Assembly (NCBI GenBank): GCA_034769895.1
Contig: CM068369.1
Span: 425,283,479 to 425,347,478, forward strand
DNA: 64,000 nt
DNA from: Magicicada septendecula
Taxonomy: Eukaryota; Arthropoda; Insecta; Hemiptera; Cicadidae
Direction of reading: 5' to 3'
The position numbers and the translations under genes were made by a program. Numbering within the stretch: position 1 is the first letter of the stretch; every line of letters starts with the position of its first letter. This document shows positions 1-11,880 of the stretch, piece by piece. The notes beneath the pieces are model-generated. The model saw only the letters and a program-made list of their open reading frames with translations, had not been told where the DNA came from and made no database searches.

Positions 1-60
1 AGCTATACAGCGCTTTGCTACTAACTTTACTGTCAGCTAAACTAGAATATTTCATTATAA

Positions 61-760
61 GCGAGTTCTCAGTTCAGTTCCCAGTCTGTCGACCTGTCTA
101 TCTATTTGGGATGACTCACGACAGCTTTTGAACACGTCAACCGATTATCATCAAACGTGACGTGCATGTCCACACATTTATTGTCCATACAGAATCCTAT
201 TGTTTTGAAAATTTATCTCAACAAAAATATGGGGGCGGGAGGAAAAAATGTGAGGAGGTCAAAATTGTGAAAAAATCTCAAAGACCATGTGGGGTATCAA
301 ATTAAAGGTAATTTAAACTACAATCTAAATATAGTGTTCTGAAACTTTCAAAAGCTTTGGACGTCAGGGCCCAAAAAGTGGATGAAAATTTTTATAAAAT
401 CGCAAAAATCCATGTGTGGTGTCAAATAAAGGTAAATTAACCATAGGTGAAATAAAGGTACATTTATAAATGTAGTGCTACGTTTTGGAAATTTCAAAAA
501 TTTTGGATCCCAAGGCCCATAAAACATAAAACATTTGAATACAATTGTGAAAATCCAGAAGGGTGTTAGACTAAAAGGAATTATAACTCAAATTCGAATC
601 AAGTGGGTATCAAATTAATGTAAATTTTAACCACAGTTTGAATGCAGTGATCATTTTTAAAAATTGCAAAATGTTTGGACATCAGGACCCAAAAAGTGGG
701 TGAAAACTTTGATAAAACCGCAAAATTCATGTGGGATAGTGAATAAATAAATAAAAATAA
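61..760 (+). repeat. Family H dispersed repeat, copy 1
   Basis: Non-coding, A-rich repeat. Its opening (CTGTC-type simple sequence, then a block reading roughly gggatgactcacgacagct) is shared with copies near 31.5 and 52.7 kb. The body consists of about four imperfect units of roughly 110-145 bp. Each carries recognisable blocks such as CCCAAAAAGTGG, ATCAAATTAAAGGTAA and CCATGTGGGGTATC. This copy fades into A-rich sequence near 760 and lacks the shared 3' end ending in CTAG. No coding potential is visible, so it would have to be non-autonomous. A Helitron-like assignment is inferred from other copies (see findings); a satellite-derived or unclassified repeat remains possible. Confidence 0.7.
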
Positions 761-2094
761 TTATGAATCTAATTTATAAACCAAATATTTATAAATCTAA
801 TTTAGGCCCCACTTTGTCTAAATAATAACCACCAATTTCCAGCCGTTGAAAATGTAAATTTAATCAAAAACATACAAATAGGTCAAAAAATGAATCTCTG
901 GAAAAAATCTGAATTTACAAACACTATAACAATAATTTATTAATCAAAAACTAACTCAAATAAAAACAAAACAAGACGATTTATTTAAAATTATAAATTA
1001 TTAAAATAAATAAAATATAAACATTAAATATTTCTAATGTAACCGATACAACTGCTGCTTAAGTAAATAAACATTAAAACAATCGTTAATTGATCGAATT
1101 AATCGATTATCCGTTATTTTACATTAAAATCGTAACAAATTCGATTATTCGTTAGTTTCTATATTAACGTAGATTTATTTCGATTGTTGTTAAATCGAAA
1201 TATACAAACCTCTGATGATGCTGATGTGTTTCAGTGAACGTGCGTCAGGTATTGAAGCGGTAAAACGTAATATACAACTTGCAGAAGAAATTATATATCG
1301 TAATTATATATCCTATATGATATAATACAACGTCCACTCAATTGCTGTAATTTTTACTATAATTTAGAGTGTAGGCTACGTCTCTGCGTATAATCGTACA
1401 CAGTTTCTCTCACAGGCAAGAGGGACAGTTTTTACTCCTAGTTTACCTTCTTACGGTCTCTCAAGTAAACGTTCAGAGGTGTTAACGTATGAGGTACCGC
1501 TTGCTGGTTTGTCATCTCCTTGCGAGGGGACTCTGTAACCGTCGCAGGCAATATTTATGTCTACGGAGAAAATCGGACGGAAGCCGCATGGTGTACGCAA
1601 CGCTGCCCATTATACTTCATGATTCAGTGTTAGTTCAATCAGTGTGGTAATTTACGTTACGTCATAACATTAATGAACAGTTTAGTCAGACGTGAATGTC
1701 AACATATAAATCGTGTGTGTCATGTTTTACCTTTAATCGAGGTAGAACAATTCCTCATGGCTTAATGTATCTTATTATTTTACTAGGTGATGAGACACCA
1801 AGCGAGGAAATGAAAAAAAAACAACACCGATACAGAAGATCACCCCCAAAGCATGCCAGATGACAGTAATTTAGCAACAATGATTGTACACTGCTGTCAG
1901 TTTACACAAAGACTTCAGCATAAGGCAACAAAAGGGCTTTGCCGTAGTACTGTAGTTTTACGGACGAACACCTTGTCAGTTGCCTAAACCTTGCACGGCC
2001 GGTGTCAGTATATTCGAAATTACTTCTAAAAAAACGGGCTGTTCTTTAACAGCCCAGTTTTTAGACGTACTTTTGGATACGTTGTCAGTTGTTT
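761..2094. other. No recognisable gene; AT-rich non-coding
   Basis: Very AT-rich to about 1200, then more mixed composition. I see no coding frame, RNA gene or terminal-repeat structure here. Confidence 0.6.
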
Positions 2095-2200
2095 CAAAAC
2101 CGTTTCACTGAAGATCGCCTCCAGAGGTGAGGCTGAAACGTCTGATAACAACATCCGTCAACTCGGTAACCACGGCCCTACAGCCCGGATCTATGAATTG
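2095..2200 (+). mobile_element. Penelope-like terminal motif (hammerhead-like), single copy
   Basis: CTGAAGA at 2108-2114 is followed by a hairpin with 5-bp stem GCCTC/GAGGC, then GAAACGTC at 2135-2142. About 40 bases later comes ACAGCCCGG, a block also found downstream of the same motif near 5.5 kb and, on the minus strand, near 58.9 kb. The bases before CTGA (GTTTCA) can pair with TGA-T-AAC after GTC with one bulge, giving a plausible stem I. Hammerhead motifs are established in terminal repeats of Penelope-like retroelements. Here a one-base insertion (T) between CTGANGA and the stem departs from the canonical core, so activity is doubtful. No RT coding is attached. Confidence 0.45.
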
Positions 2201-3039
2201 CATTGTTTCAAAGAAGTGTAGTAAACAATAAGTAGGTTGTTAGCGTTCAGTAATTTAGTTCACTGGTTTTAAGATCACGGATCGTGCGATCATGACAATA
2301 TTATTGTACTTTTTTCCTATAATGATAATATTCATTTGCTATAATTTATTTCTGGCATCAATTGAATGACTGCATCAAACGTTAGATAAACTAAAGAAAT
2401 ACAGCGTTTTTTATATTTTAAGTCCGTATTATATTTGAGAGTACTGTATCTTCTGCAGTCAGGTTTAGTTTAAGTATTATTGACGATGCAAGAGACAAAC
2501 GTGTAGTAACAATCTACTGAGGAATCTGTGCCTGTCCTCAACCTGAAAATTAAATTTATGTAAGCTGTCGATCCCACACGCGTGCACATGCAAGCAGAGA
2601 CCCATTTTTCGCCCGGTGGGTTTAAGACGATGTCTCTAACATAATGTGAACTCTAAAAATTCCCGCAGCTTATTTTAGCCACAAGAGCGCGTGTATACAG
2701 GAAGAATACTTGGCCAGGCCAGGCTTTGAAATCCGAACCGTGTCAATGCGAAGTGTAGCAGCTATTCCTGGATTGCACACGCTCCAGCAGAGCTATTCCA
2801 GGCACCACTCCAGCCTTCTCCCACTCAGCCGGCTGTCTGCACTCTCGTCTTTAATTACTTTGTCCTACCTGACCTACATAGACCTTTACGTACTTGTCAG
2901 TAACATTAATTTTCTTGTTGTCACATACCACACATTATAAAATGGAGTAATAATGAAGCCTTATTCGTATCTTGGTTGAATCTTATTATTTTAGTAAGCA
3001 ATAAAACGAGGATGTAATAAAATATTTATTTAATGTTCT
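2201..3039. other. No recognisable gene
   Basis: A 76-codon open frame at 2710-2940 has no recognisable domain and no flanking gene structure. I treat it as chance. Nothing else is seen. Confidence 0.55.
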
Positions 3040-3496
3040 TTGAACGAGTTCTCAGTTTTAATTCGACCGTTCAGTATTTGTATGTCAATCTGCATACCTG
3101 TTTGACGGATAAATTTTAATCCGACAAATTTTAAAAATTTCTCATCGTAAATTTTAATTTCATCAACGGATTTTCGTAAAATTTGGGGTGCACGTCTATA
3201 CCTTTTCACCCATAAACGCCTATTGTTTTCGAGAATCCAAAAATACGGAACAAGAGGCAAAAATTTGGGTGTCCAAATTTTTTAAATCATAAAAATCTAT
3301 CTTAATTACAAGTGCCCAAACATGGATCAAAAGTTTATAACAATTGTACAAATCCATGCCAGACATTAGGCTAAAAGGAATTTTTATACAAAGGCATATG
3401 TTCACAATACTACCAAATTATTTTGATTTTTTATCTTATAATAAATATATTACCTCAAAAGTATGACCGAGTGTTGCACCTCAGGGAGCATACTAG
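3040..3496 (+). repeat. Family H dispersed repeat, copy 2 (internally shortened, intact 3' end)
   Basis: The block beginning CGAGTTCTCAGTT at about 3043 is shared with copy 1 at about 63. The segment from about 3160 to 3235 aligns with the 5' block of copy 1 (catcaaccgat-type sequence through cctattgtttt). The 3' end reads CTCAGGGAGCATACTAG and stops at CTAG 3493-3496, the same termination point as copies at 32.2 and 63.5 kb. The base after CTAG is T. The hairpin before the end is degenerate in this copy (TGACC/CCTCA). Confidence 0.65.
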
Positions 3497-4200
3497 TGAT
3501 TATCTATTATGCACATTTTTATTACCTTATACCAAAGCTAAAATTTCCCTCTAGAGGTAGAGGGCAGAGGTCTCATACCATTAAACCTCCATGTGGTCAT
3601 CCATTCCAGGTTTCTTATATTCACGCATGACACACTTGAACTAACCACACGACCAAAACGCTAATTTACACAAACTTATAGTACTTGTTCAATTTATTTA
3701 TATGAGATTTTCGGTTTATTTATTCGTAAATAATAGGCGGTAAGTAGGTAGTCATAGTTCTGCTTAAGTGTGTACAGACATTTAAAATAATTTTTATGAA
3801 ATAACCTATATCTCCGATGATTAGAAAACAATAAATCTCCTTAATTCAGAATTCTCGATAGATCATACGATCACTTCGATTGCACCATTTACTTTTTACA
3901 AATTGAACCGGGAAAAAATTTTAATATAATCTTATTAAAAACAAATTATGTTAATGAAAATTAACGTTTAATTTGGGAAAAGTCATTATTTTTATTTACT
4001 AACCACAACTTTAAGAATAAATTTTTCAAAAATTAGGTGCAGTAGATAATGAAATAGAAGTTCATATTATAGAAACTAGGCATAAATTAAATTGAATTAA
4101 ATGTAAATAAACTAATATTTTATGTGAATGGATTTTTAAAAAGTTAACAAATTTGGCATGTATTTAGTCCACTAAATTATAAATTTCTTTTGCTGGACAC
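3497..4200. other. No recognisable gene; AT-rich
   Basis: AT-rich DNA with many short A/T runs. I see no open frame of note, repeat boundary or RNA gene. Confidence 0.6.
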
Positions 4201-4458
4201 TGCAATCAAAGCAAGTAACAGCCTTTCTGTTACTCTACTCAACAATATTCGATGGAATAAAGGATCAGAAAGGAAAATAAAAAGCAAATATATCGAATAG
4301 AATAAAATACGCTAGTAAATTCCCTGAGCTGCAATCAAAGCAAGTAACAGCCTTTCTGTTACTCTACTCAACAATATTCGATGGAATAAAGGATCAGAAA
4401 GGAAAATAAAAAGCAAATATATCGAATGGAATAAAATACGCTAGTAAATTCCCTGAGC
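4201..4458. repeat. Two-copy 129-bp tandem duplication
   Basis: Unit 1 is 4201-4329 and unit 2 is 4330-4458. The copies are nearly identical; the only difference I see is TCGAATAG versus TCGAATGG. The third start (TGCAA at 4459) diverges at once. Near identity in otherwise decayed DNA suggests a recent duplication or an assembly artefact. No coding frame spans the units. Confidence 0.85.
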
Positions 4459-4869
4459 TGCAAAACTCACTCACTATTGTCAACAAAACACACTTACCAT
4501 TGCACAAAATCAAATTAATAAGTTTTAGTTTTTTTTTAAATGTGAGTTAAGTTAGCGAAGAATCACCACGAGGAGGTGACACACACCTTTTCTCATTTTT
4601 TGCTTTTTGTTTTTAATTTTTTTATTTACATATGTTTTTGTGTGAATATACAGCGCTAAATGTCAAAGTTAATTATTCCATACAAAACAAAATTCCTATT
4701 CCTGTGTTATGGTGGACCGGTCATCTTATTAATACCCTACATAAACTTAAAATTTTTTTTAAATGATGACCTTAATTTTTGGCTGGTGCAGCATTTAAAA
4801 TTAAAAACTTTCAATGTAAACAGTGCGTTCAGGTTTGGCTTTAAATTGTCTTTCATTTAGTAGCCACGT
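4459..4869. other. No recognisable gene
   Basis: Contains T-rich runs and a 66-codon frame (4660-4860) without recognisable features. It may include the decayed distal part of the inverted family H copy that follows, but I cannot align it. Confidence 0.5.
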
Positions 4870-5085
4870 GGTTATTTGAAATTTTTTTAAATTGCCCCTC
4901 ACATATTTGCTTCCGCCTCTATATATTTTTTGGAAGCTCCAATTTAAAAAAGAATAGCGGTCTGTGGGGTAAAAGTATAAGATCTCAGGCTACGTTTATG
5001 AAAATTGGTTGGTGTGATCGTCATGAGACATGTCACAAACACACAAATAGACAGGCAGACAGGCAGACAGGCAGGCATAAAAACA
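4870..5085 (-). repeat. Family H 5' part, copy 3 (reverse orientation)
   Basis: Read on the minus strand, this begins with a CTGTCTGC-type simple repeat (plus-strand CAGACAGG, 5050-5078). It continues with the family H 5' block: a short segment ending in acatgtctcatgacgatc, a ttttcataaa block, and a purine block ending in atatgtgaggggc. The order and spacing match the 5' 200 bases of copies at 31.5 and 52.7 kb. The element body on the other side cannot be followed. Confidence 0.6.
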
Positions 5086-5378
5086 AACAATGGCAAACGG
5101 AAAACTCACTTCGTTCAATTACAACTTAAGGTTCCGAGACACGGCCATAAAAAAAATAACACGAAAATGCACAAAGAGCAACTAAAATTGATATTTGCGC
5201 ATCAACAGCCGGAAAGTCAGAAAGAGTGAAAGTAACAAACTAGAGAAGAAAGAAATTATCGGGATTTGATACCAACGATAACAGAAACAAGCAATGAGCA
5301 TGGAATGGAAGCAAGCAAAAAAAGATCAAGCAAGACAAATAAGAGCCCAAACAAATAGTACTACAATGTCTCGTAAAC

Positions 5379-5505
5379 GTTTCGGCCGTGCAATTGACCG
5401 TTATCGGCCGTGCAAACATCATCAGTGCACATTATGAGCTTGCGCTAACGTAAGGTAACACACATTATTTGTACTGATGATGGCCGTCAATGGCACGTCA
5501 GAAAC
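5379..5505. mobile_element. Head-to-head pair of hammerhead-like Penelope motifs
   Basis: On the minus strand, CTGATGA (5425-5419) leads through a long GC-rich hairpin region to GAAACGT (about 5383-5377). On the plus strand, CTGATGA at 5474-5480 leads to GAAACGTTTG at 5501-5510. The motifs diverge from a 48-bp centre. The plus-strand copy is followed by ACAGCCCGGTA-type sequence near 5541, as at 2.1 and 58.9 kb. Peptides read through the two divergent arms share ETF and PNSPV blocks with the 58.9-kb copy. That shows sequence relatedness, not a real protein. Confidence 0.5.
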
Positions 5506-5894
5506 GTTTGCTAGAAAGTTTAGCACCGGACCACAGCCAAACAGCCCGGTATCACAGTTTAACAACATTGACTCCGGCCGCGAAAGCCTTCGAAGTAATT
5601 TAAATAATACTACAATTTGCCAGAACGCAAAGCCAAAAGGCAAAAGGAAACTGAACTGACTAAGGAACGCTGGAAATAAAGACATGAACGAGAGGGACTT
5701 TGAGCGGAACGACAGAAAGAGACTGAGATTAGAATCCCAAAACGTCATAGAATATTGTCAACCGTATGTGAATAACATTGTATTTATGTATTACAGTTTT
5801 TTATGTAAGACCACGAATCTGACCAAACAAATTAATCAAATTATGGAACCCATAAGAGGAAAATAGAAAATAGGTCGCTCGTACATAGAAGGGG

Positions 5895-5927
5895 TGGTAG
5901 TAGTAGTCGTAGTAGTAGTAGTAGTAA

Positions 5928-6001
<74 letters not shown>
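5895..6001. repeat. (GTA)n microsatellite, about 107 bp
   Basis: Nearly uninterrupted GTA repeats with a few variants (GTC, ATA). Open frames through it in several phases are artefacts of the repeat. Confidence 0.95.
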
Positions 6002-8059
6002 TTTGTTTGCAGAAGCAGAAGAGCACCAGCTGAAATTCTGTACAGGGAAAAGTCACAAGACATAGCCTATGGACCGGTAACTTAGATGCTGATTATGTCA
6101 ACGTCAATTTGCATTTAAACGCTGTGTGTGTGTGAGCGTATGCAATCAAACCTTGTTGGTAATAACGACTTCCATGTATCCAGTGAAGTCCAGCGTGTGC
6201 CTAGAGCAAAATTCGGGAGTCTGACAAGGGGCATCGGCGACGATGACGATGACCTTGATGGTAGCTGGTCAACTTGATGGCGTTTTAATAGCCACGATCG
6301 AGTCTTGAGATTACGTGCAGCCGGGGTTAATTTGGCTCAGGTAATAACACCGGGCAGCTGATGACGCCTGGTCGTTTTATGCATCGGAGAAAAACAAAAA
6401 ATTATTACTTCTATAAATAACGAAATGTAACAAAAAATTATTGCCTCCATAAATAAACCGCGGGGTTAGTGATAAAAAGTTTGAAGTTTTCGTTTCGACT
6501 CTGTAAGTTACAATTAAATCTAATTAAAAAAAGCGCTACGATTCGAAAAGATTACGTCTCAATTCGAGTCAGAGACCCGCCTATGAGAGCAGGAAACAAG
6601 ATTCGAAACAACAGTAATAAAATCGATTTAGGCGCGGGCTTCATACGAAAATTAACGATCGCTAATTAGCAGATATCAAAATTTAGTTTTTCAGTTTCAC
6701 ATAATAAATTGGAGAAAATAAATTACTGAGACAAATCTAGCTTCTGTCTACGAATATATTTGCATCGGCTCGTTATAAAAGTGTGCCAGAATTAATTGAT
6801 ACACGATCGAAGCCGATTAGTTGTGGTCATTTTCAGACATTAAACGTACGAATGAAATCAGACACTTTGTGTGCACGAAACAGGACTTCCCTGCGAAGTA
6901 CTGAAAATCACACGCTTCGAAACTATCAAGCATGAATTTGGAGAAACATACAAAAACGGGTAAGAGTTACTTTAATTAATGAAGAGGATTGTACCTCTTT
7001 GCATACAGATATTTCAAACGGGTAGTGCTTAAATCTTTAGGCCTATAATATTTGTGGAAGTCGTGGTCTCAGACTAGACAAATTCTTACTACCTCTGAAA
7101 CCTCGCATGCTACTCGTTATTTAGACAAAAGCTTACGACACTACGCCACTAAAAGTTGTGGAAACTGATGAAGCAAATACGAATCAATTCACTTTTTTCT
7201 GGCTACTGTGAAACGCATACTTGATGATCGCCCACAACATTTTTCATATTATATAAAATTACTGCCCCCGTGTTACGTACCTCACGTTTTACTTGAAGTG
7301 CACATATACATACAATATACATTTATAAAGAAAGGTCTAAGTAAATGTTACATTGTGGAGCCGAGCCAAACAACACACGCTCAGTACAATATTTTTGGTG
7401 GGAAACAAAAAAAGCTTCGTAATAGGCCTATTTGGTAAGTAAGAGTGTAACAGATCGACGTTACACTTCGTCAAATTTAGAGAAAGTGGGTGTAGAAGTT
7501 TTTCGCCTACAATACATAAATATATTCAACAACACATGAACAGAAAACCTAAAGATTTTAAATATTTAATTTGACATCCGTGGAAGTGGAGCTGAAGTAA
7601 GACCAACTGGCTTTTTTTAAGGAACAGCAGACACAAGACATTAAACTGATGATTCGGCAGAAAAGTGGATACATTTCGGAGCAGAATTAGGGAAGTCTAC
7701 AATGACTTCTAAGATCTACAGCCTGGGTTAGCAAGAAACCGACTTTGGATATACCTTATATAGGTTGGGATTATCTCAAAACCTGAAGTGCAGAATAATA
7801 TAGCATGGCATAGTTCACTTGGGAGGAGAAAAATCTGTCGTGTTTCCGATGATGAAAAGAGTGACACAACGAGAGAGTCTCAGTTCATTACTCATGGAGC
7901 AGTCCTCAAGCAATGTGAAAGAAAAACAACAAATTGTAGGAAACTTTAAAATAAATCCAATGTATGCCCAAGCTCGTGTCTATCTGGCGATATTACCTTA
8001 ACAGCAAACAGTAAGGAAAAATTACAGATGAAGCAGTAACAGAGTGGGAAAGTGCCACA
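6002..8059. other. No recognisable gene
   Basis: Mixed-composition non-coding DNA. A small imperfect duplication (about 6395-6462, blocks reading AAAAAATTATT then CATAAATAA) and two TAGGCCTA palindromes at 7038 and 7423 are the only features noted. Short open frames here have no recognisable domains. Confidence 0.55.
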
Positions 8060-8232
8060 GGGACAGAAGTATTGAAAAAAGCAAAGTAATGTTTATACCC
8101 ATACACAACAATGAAGAGCCTCTAGATATTAATTGAGAGGATCAGGTGAATAATTTCAAATATCAACGGTGTTTAATAATTGCTGAAAGTAAAAAACGAC
8201 GAATAATAATAATAAGAAGAAGAAGAAGAAGA
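8060..8232 (+). mobile_element. Possible decayed LINE reverse-transcriptase fragment
   Basis: Conceptual translation gives KSKVMFIPIHNNEEPLDIN, then a break, then EDQVNNFKYQRCLI. These resemble the segment of insect LINE RTs that runs from the K-x-KVM block to the FKYLGC block. It ends in (AAT)4(AAG)6 at 8206-8232, like the trinucleotide tails of other LINE remnants in this window. Stops and frame breaks are present. The match rests on short blocks only. Confidence 0.35.
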
Positions 8233-8812
8233 AAAAGAAAATTTTATATCTAATACACAGAGCAGATATTATATGGACATCCTAAGTAGAGAAGTACAAT
8301 GCTTTAAACCACAGTGTTTTCGTTTGTCATAAATCATTTTCACAGGATGGAAATTAGATATTTGTTATAAACTGACACATCGTTAAAGAAAACTAAGGAA
8401 TATAGCTAACAACTTAAAAGTTGAGATCTAGACTGATGAACTACGAAAATGAGAAGGCGTATCAAAATTGAAACTCTAACAGCAAGCCAACACTGAAAGA
8501 GAAATTTTGAAAAAACAAATTAGTTAATCTGGCATAATATTTATACGAATAAGGGCAAAAACAGAACTCCTATAAACATTGAACGAAGAGATAGGGTAAC
8601 GTGAATAGACGTGAGTGATTAAACCGAAGAAGAAGCAAGACATAACGTTTGGAGAGTAACGAATTGGGTAACAGAAGCAAGAACAAGTAGGTACGGGAAA
8701 AGTGTGTCATCCGTTACGAGTTAGTAGTACTGTATAATTGAAGAAAAAGGAATAACGATGATCGTGACAAATATTTTTGTAATATGGAAACGTTCAATTT
8801 AGGGTCGTTGTA
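8233..8812. other. No recognisable gene
   Basis: A-rich sequence that may continue the decayed LINE but has no block I can assign. Confidence 0.5.
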
Positions 8813-8877
8813 GACGAGTGGGTACGCCGCGTGGTTAGTAATCTAATGATGCCGGATTCGATTCACGGGCGCACCAA
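8813..8877 (+). mobile_element. Possible tRNA-derived SINE head
   Basis: GTGGTTAG at 8831-8838 resembles a tRNA D-loop/A-box region. GGATTCGATTC at 8854-8864 resembles the T-loop B box. It is followed by acgggcgcacca, as in the 3' half of an acceptor stem. The spacing is short for a functional tRNA and no clean cloverleaf forms, so a SINE head or tRNA pseudogene fits better. The body could extend to about 9100, where a 71-codon frame has no known domain. Confidence 0.4.
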
Positions 8878-10631
8878 AATCAAGGTGTGTTTTTCAGCCG
8901 CCAGATCAACTCAGCCTGTGGAAATGAGTGCCTGAGACAGCATTCTGGGGTGGCTAAGTCCATTTATGCGAAACTAAAAAGGCATCCCAATGCTATGGCA
9001 GCCCAACGTGCCAAAATTCTAATCTGCGTTCTTAGGTGGTACAAGAATGATGCCATTACTATTAAATATTCTATTTATCGTTCGAATCTTTCGTCCATGT
9101 AGGTTGCCATCTCGCTTTCCAGTCATTAATGGACGGTAATTATTTCACTCTAATGTTTTTATTACTTACATTTTCACACCTTATGAAAGATTTTTTCCCA
9201 TGATGCCGATGATATTACGTTAAGTGGATGCTCGAAAGTTTGCTATTAATACTATATCACTTATATTGGATACATAATAAATTTATATTTGATTTAGACA
9301 GCCTAACAAGATTTTTCTGCAAAAGAAAACAGACAAATTTAGTAAACTGGATACATATTTTAAAATGTTTAATAAATATTCATATTGGTTTAATCGTATA
9401 CGGAAATTAAATTCACCGGGCTTTCCACCAAATGAATAAAATTAAAAAAAATAACTTATCAGTTTTACTCCTAAATCTTGTAGAATTATTTATGAATAAG
9501 TCGAATGATAGTTTGGATTTAGAAGTTCCTTGATTTTCTTTCTCTTTCTGCGGTGTATTTTATTCTGTACACCGCATGCGTGGCATACAAACCAAAATTT
9601 ATGTAAATCGAATTTTTAGGTTTACAAGTCATATAAAGTAACATTAAATAGTTTTGCAGTTTTCAAATCAGATAAAAATTGTAATCATATTAATGATTCT
9701 CCATTGATGAAATACAGTTCAAGAATAGAATAGAAAATGTGAATTATTCGCATTCACTCAATTTTATTGCTCGGTTGCAATCTTTTGTGAGAAAACAGTG
9801 ATCTGTTTGTAACGATTTAAATTTACTCTGATTGAATATTTTAAACATTTCATTATCAATATCAGTATGTGTCTTATGAAATATGTCGTACTGCAGAATA
9901 CTATTACACCTAGGTAAGTTGGGCCACGCGCTGTTCTCGTTTTGACAACAGACTGTCTGTTACGACACGTCATCTGTTACGACAGCGTAACGGATATACT
10001 GAATGCACGTAGTAAATGTTCAAGGCGAGACCTGACAGAGGATCAGTGTACTCGTCTGGTTAAGTAATACCGCCAAGTTTATTTATGCATCTGCGTTTAG
10101 TTCTACTTTACGGCAAAAACCTACTGCTATTTCCTTTTAAAATCAGTAACATGTAAAGCGATAGAGAGAAATTGAGAAAACAGGACATTATTATTAGAAT
10201 ATACGGGTTTTACAATTCTGATAAAGTTTGAAGTCTGTCTGTAATCTATCAGCAGTTTTTTCGTTAACACAGTCAGAGACTACTGAAATTTATTGTCATG
10301 TAAACAATGCAAGAGATTTATTGTAGGGGGAGGATTCGGTTAGATTCCAAATTTTGTATACTCGTGCATTCCCGATGACAATATAACATTCAGGAACGAT
10401 CCATTAAGGACGTTGGGACGAGGCGCCCCACCACTGTGTGACGAATCCAAGAAACCTGGACATGAGTACCAATCTGCATTTTCAAGGCATATGGTAAATA
10501 CATTTATACCCCTTTTCACCAGCCTCCGTTAACAATTTAATAGCCGTTAAATCACCCTTTAAGGATTTAAGGTAATTACCCGTTTCGCAAAGCTCAATTA
10601 AAGGTAACAACGTTAAAAAATCTCCATTTAA
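8878..10631. other. No recognisable gene
   Basis: Apart from the possible SINE body up to about 9100, this is AT-rich non-coding DNA with no assignable coding blocks or terminal repeats. Confidence 0.55.
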
Positions 10632-11063
10632 CGGGAGATATTTCGTCTCTTAGATAACTAACAGGCCGTTAAAATAACAGCTAACCTTAAAGTTACGTTT
10701 GGTGACACTTCATGTGGGCCTACGTTTCTGTTAAACGGGAGATATTTCTATTTCTTTTATAAAATTGGTAAACTGCTAAAATTTATTTTTGTTTAGACAA
10801 AGCTTTTCGTCATCACTGACATCTTCAGGTCTTAAACAACGTTGTTTAAGACCTGAAGATGTCAGTGATGACGAAAAGCTTTGTCTAAACAATAAAAATT
10901 ATAGCAGTTTAGCAATTTTATAAAAGAAATAGTAACGATGGCTATTAATTTAAACAATACGGGAGATATTTCGTTTCTTAGATAACTAACAGGCCCTTAA
11001 AACGACAACAGCTAACCTTAAAGTTACGTTTGAGTCACTTCGTGTGGGCCTACGTTGTTTTCG
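10632..11063. repeat. About 100-bp unit duplicated on both sides of a palindrome
   Basis: A unit starting GGGAGATATTTCGT at 10632 recurs at about 10962 with high similarity through CTAACAGGCC, CTAACCTTAAAGTTACG and GTGGGCCTACG. A third start (GGGAGATATTTC, 10737-10748) is cut off after 12 bases exactly where the palindrome begins. The simplest reading is a tandem copy interrupted by the palindromic sequence, or a target duplication made when it inserted. Confidence 0.8.
10748..10932. mobile_element. Near-perfect 185-bp palindrome with hammerhead-like motifs
   Basis: The left arm 10748-10840 and right arm 10841-10932 are almost exact reverse complements with no spacer. The symmetric centre is AACAAC/GTTGTT. 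Each arm has CTGAAGA (plus strand 10853-10859), a 4-bp stem GTCA/TGAC closed by a GTGA loop, and GAAA (10873-10876) followed by the palindrome AAGCTT and GTC. The GAC before CTGAAGA can pair with that GTC. The architecture matches the 16.7-kb locus. Interpretation as a Penelope-like inverted terminal pair is inference. Confidence 0.75.
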
Positions 11064-11466
11064 TGAAACTGTCTTTCGTGTAAAATAAATAAAATATAGG
11101 CCTACACGTACATATTTGCCCAGTTTCTGTGCTCGGAAAACAGAAATATTTCTATTTTATATGGGTTTTCTGTTCTTTCATTAAGTAATTAATTTTATTT
11201 TCAATTGTTGTGTATGCGTAGCCTAAAAAATATAAACTTAGTTATAAACAAAAATAAATCAGTTTCGAGTGTGTACGAATAATTATAGCTTTTGTCTATT
11301 TCCGCCGCAGGTATACAATTAGATAAAATATTTAACGCAGTCTTAAAAACTGAACATAATTTTTAAGCCAAGATGTGAAATTTGTCGAACATTCAAGATC
11401 AGCATTTTAGTTTAGAAGGCCTCACACTAGATTTATGAATATGATAGGACGCTCGTTTTTGAACAT
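11064..11466. other. No recognisable gene
   Basis: AT-rich spacer with a TAGGCCTA palindrome at 11097-11104. Confidence 0.6.
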
Positions 11467-11880
11467 TTCTTCTTCTTCTTCTTCTTCTTCTTCTTCTTCT
11501 TCTTCTTCTTCTTCTTCTTCTTCTTCTTCTTCTTCTTCTTCTTCTTCTTCTTCTTCAGTTTCACAGAATTTAGGCCTAGTGGCCTATTCCGGCCCCCTAA
11601 TTCCCAACGCTTCCTAGGCATTCTGACAGATCTTCTTTACCTTAATTTGTAGTGATAGATCATTTCGGGTATTCTCTTGTTCTCCATTCCGATATCTTCT
11701 GCACTTTTCCTCTACTCAGTTATTAATTTTGAAAAATTTCAAAAATGTTTAGACCATTTCAGACCTGCTCATTCCTCATCCTATGCCCTCTCGTACGCTC
11801 TTTCATAAACTTAAGGAATTTAATTTCCTTAGCTTGTATGCGACTGACATCTTTCTGATACTTAAGGTTCCGTCCCGTAC
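11467..11880 (-). mobile_element. LINE 3' end: RT C-terminal fragment with (GAA)n tail
   Basis: On the minus strand, starting near 11880, translation across frames gives blocks SRIQAKEIKFLKFMKE then TRGHRMRNEQ, later MENKRIPEMIYHYKLR, then PRKRWE and RNRPLGLNSVKL. These match the C-terminal region of insect LINE ORF2 proteins (the SRIQAAEMRFLR, RIP-K and GRPRKRW blocks). The frame runs straight into a pure 90-bp GAA tract (plus-strand TTC, 11467-11556), which I read as the element's 3' tail. Frameshifts and stops make it dead. Only the last few hundred bases remain, as expected of a 5'-truncated insertion. Confidence 0.7.

Noticed and set aside
2690..2790. Possible SINE B box on the minus strand (GGTTCGGATTTC)
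   Set aside because: No convincing A box or tRNA fold. Kept as chance similarity.
5836..6085. Several overlapping open frames encoding poly-T, poly-L or poly-V
   Set aside because: They are translations of the GTA microsatellite in different phases, not proteins.
11433..11621. Poly-serine and poly-lysine frames
   Set aside because: They come from the TTC/GAA tract, which is better explained as a LINE tail.
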